From Clostridiales bacterium (lineage in GTDB: Bacteria; Bacillota; Clostridia; Lachnospirales; JAISER01): DNA of 43,171 nucleotides. The stretch covers positions 1 to 43,171 of the forward strand of contig JAISER010000018.1 in the NCBI GenBank assembly GCA_031263985.1, written 5' to 3'. The notes beneath the pieces were generated by a model. It saw only the letters and a list, made by a program, of their open reading frames with translations. It ran no database searches and had not been told where the DNA came from. Shown here in pieces: positions 42,348-43,171 of the stretch. A program made the position numbers and the translations under genes. The first letter of the stretch is position 1; every line of letters begins with the position of its first letter.

Positions 42348-42761
42348 ATGGCTTGCGTCGAGGAGAAAATACGCCTTGAAACGGATGGCACGTTGAGCTT
42401 CGGAAATTATTCCGTCAGTGAAAAACAAAAGCTTGACGGGTTCGAAGTAAACGGCGATTTATACAAAGTGAAAACGCATAACGAAGTTACCCGGTTGGAG
42501 AAAAACTCCAAACTCCTGCTGGAGTCCGTTCCTGGCTCGACAGTTCACAACTTCAAATTGACCGAAAAGGTCATTTCATATGATATAGAAGGTTATGAGG
42601 ATACGCGGCTTACGCTCGAATTGGAGCCTAAGACGGAGTACCGCATATTGATAGATGACGTGAACGTCGGGAAGATGAAATCGAATTTGTCCGGTAAAAT
42701 TAATTTCAGCATAGATCTGTCTTCGCGTCCGCAAAATGTTAAAATCGAGAAAATACCTTAG
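42348..42761 (+). CDS. Small conserved protein of Clostridia, often annotated 'endosialidase'
   Basis: The 137-residue product resembles small proteins of Clostridia and Lachnospiraceae that carry the questionable label endosialidase. Characteristic phrases are LETDGTLSFGNYSV, NGDLYKVKTHNEVTRLEKNSKLLLESVPGSTVHNF, and LELEPKTEYRILIDDVNVGKMKSNLSGKINFSI. No signal peptide or enzyme motif is visible, and the fold is probably all-beta. GAAGGGAGCG is the binding site. Its own promoter suggests a monocistronic gene. The stop overlaps the first bases of repeat A7. Recognition of the family is from memory of its sequence pattern. Confidence 0.75.
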   Translation: MACVEEKIRLETDGTLSFGNYSVSEKQKLDGFEVNGDLYKVKTHNEVTRLEKNSKLLLESVPGSTVHNFKLTEKVISYDIEGYEDTRLTLELEPKTEYRILIDDVNVGKMKSNLSGKINFSIDLSSRPQNVKIEKIP

Positions 42762-42848
42762 AGCCTGTTCAAGATCTCCATTTCGCGTCTTTTCGGCTTA
42801 TTAGACCTGTCACAAAGAATCCGCTAAAAGCGAGATCTTGAGCAGGCT
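42760..42848 (+). repeat. Repeat family A, copy A7 (short, palindromic ends)
   Basis: It begins AGAGCCTGTTCAAGATCTCC and ends GAGATCTTGAGCAGGCT. The arms are inverted repeats with one mismatch over 17 bases. The centre combines CGTCTTTTCGGCTTATT with AATCCGCTAAAAGCGAG, so the middle of a longer element is missing. IS30 sequence begins at the very next base. Confidence 0.75.
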
Positions 42849-43171
42849 GGCAAGTTGTAAAATGAATTGCCCAAAGGTATAAAAAAAAGACCCATCGGGG
42901 ATCCAAACCAGTTACAATGAAGTTGTGAGACAACAACGTGACTGGAGGAACCGCGATGAGTCAATTACAGAGTAACGCAAAGACAAAGAAATGGAAACAG
43001 CTTACTGAAAAAGATCGGTATAAAATTGAGGCGCTGTTTCAGAAAGGGTTCAGGGCAGCGGAGATCGGGGCGGCGTTGACGCCTAAACGCGACAGGCGGA
43101 CAATCGAGCGGGAGCTAGCCCGTGGCCTGACCACACTACGGAACAGCGACTGGACCGAGCGGACGGTCTAT
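42849..43171 (+). mobile_element. IS30-family element, right-hand copy (5' part)
   Basis: It begins GGCAAGTTGTAAAATG, shared with the left copy, and runs to the window end in the transposase gene. The leader has the inverted repeat CCAGTTAC (42908-42915) with GTGACTGG (42938-42945). The right arm adjoins the GGAGG binding site. The element is inserted flush with the end of repeat A7. The other end is outside the window. Confidence 0.85.
42956..43171 (+). CDS. IS30-family transposase, N-terminal part (partial)
   Basis: The first 72 residues are present: MSQLQSNAKTKKWKQLTEKDRYKIEALFQKGFRAAEIG in part, followed by a second helix-turn-helix stretch TIERELARG. LTEKDRYKIEAL and RTIERELARG match the N-terminal DNA-binding domain of IS30-family transposases (LTLEERYKIE... 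STISREIRR). The GGAGG binding site is eight bases upstream. The catalytic DDE domain is beyond the window. Confidence 0.85.
   Translation, partial: MSQLQSNAKTKKWKQLTEKDRYKIEALFQKGFRAAEIGAALTPKRDRRTIERELARGLTTLRNSDWTERTVY

Noticed and set aside
1..43171. Composite transposon bounded by the two IS30 copies
   Set aside because: The interior is full of essential housekeeping genes in conserved order; contig ends at repeats explain the arrangement better.

Overview
The window looks like a chromosomal contig from an anaerobe-type member of the Bacillota (Clostridia/Negativicutes-like). Supporting signs are a fused IspH-ribosomal protein S1 gene, DapL-type lysine synthesis, a SigH-type sigma factor, a YceD-rpmF-plsX-acpP-rnc operon, long-form HPF, Mini-RNase III, YacP, and S-layer-homology (SLH) surface proteins. 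Base composition is moderate, with many GCG/CGC codons and a strong preference for ATA isoleucine codons in most genes. No tRNA, rRNA or CRISPR was found. Both ends run into nearly identical copies of one IS30-family element pointing outward, so the window is probably bounded by repeats rather than by a biological border.

Layout. (1) 1-4648, minus strand: IS30 end, rsmI, asnB, and a lone FtsX-like membrane protein. (2) 5198-10160, plus strand: hpf, rdgB, a YfcE-like phosphoesterase, a flavin-binding PNPOx-like protein followed by a decayed copy of its own 3' end, miaA, hfq and a PLP enzyme of the YnbB/aluminium-resistance family. (3) 10161-11278: a repeat island with three 117-bp terminal-inverted-repeat elements in exact 130-bp tandem, a fourth copy, and parts of a second repeat family. 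(4) 11279-20058: an unusual fusion of an aromatic-acid-exporter-like membrane domain with a HutD/Ves cupin, folT, recJ, apt, ispF, cysS, mrnC, rlmB, yacP, sigH and an MntR-like regulator, with many start/stop overlaps. (5) 20614-27766: yceD-rpmF-plsX-acpP-rnc behind a clear sigma-A promoter, then a BaiN/YhiN-like flavoprotein, cmk and ispH-rpsA. (6) 28037-30580: dapL and a secreted protein with a copper-amine-oxidase-type domain. (7) 30896-36930: an IclR regulator and a catechol meta-cleavage operon (hydrolase, hydratase, acetylating acetaldehyde dehydrogenase, aldolase, XylT-like ferredoxin, catechol 2,3-dioxygenase). (8) 37596-42761: two SLH proteins and a small conserved protein, then repeat A and the second IS30 copy.

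How the parts work together. Much of the window is translation, RNA processing and cell-envelope housekeeping. The accessory part is the meta-cleavage operon. It encodes catechol ring opening, the hydrolytic branch, and conversion of hydroxypentadienoate to pyruvate and acetyl-CoA, with a ferredoxin that in known systems re-reduces the dioxygenase iron. The semialdehyde dehydrogenase branch and any catechol-forming enzyme are absent from the window. The other notable layer is the intergenic DNA: at least three families of short inverted-repeat elements (called A, B and C here) occupy many of the gaps. Two C copies lie between a predicted promoter and the ribosome binding site of a downstream membrane or surface gene.
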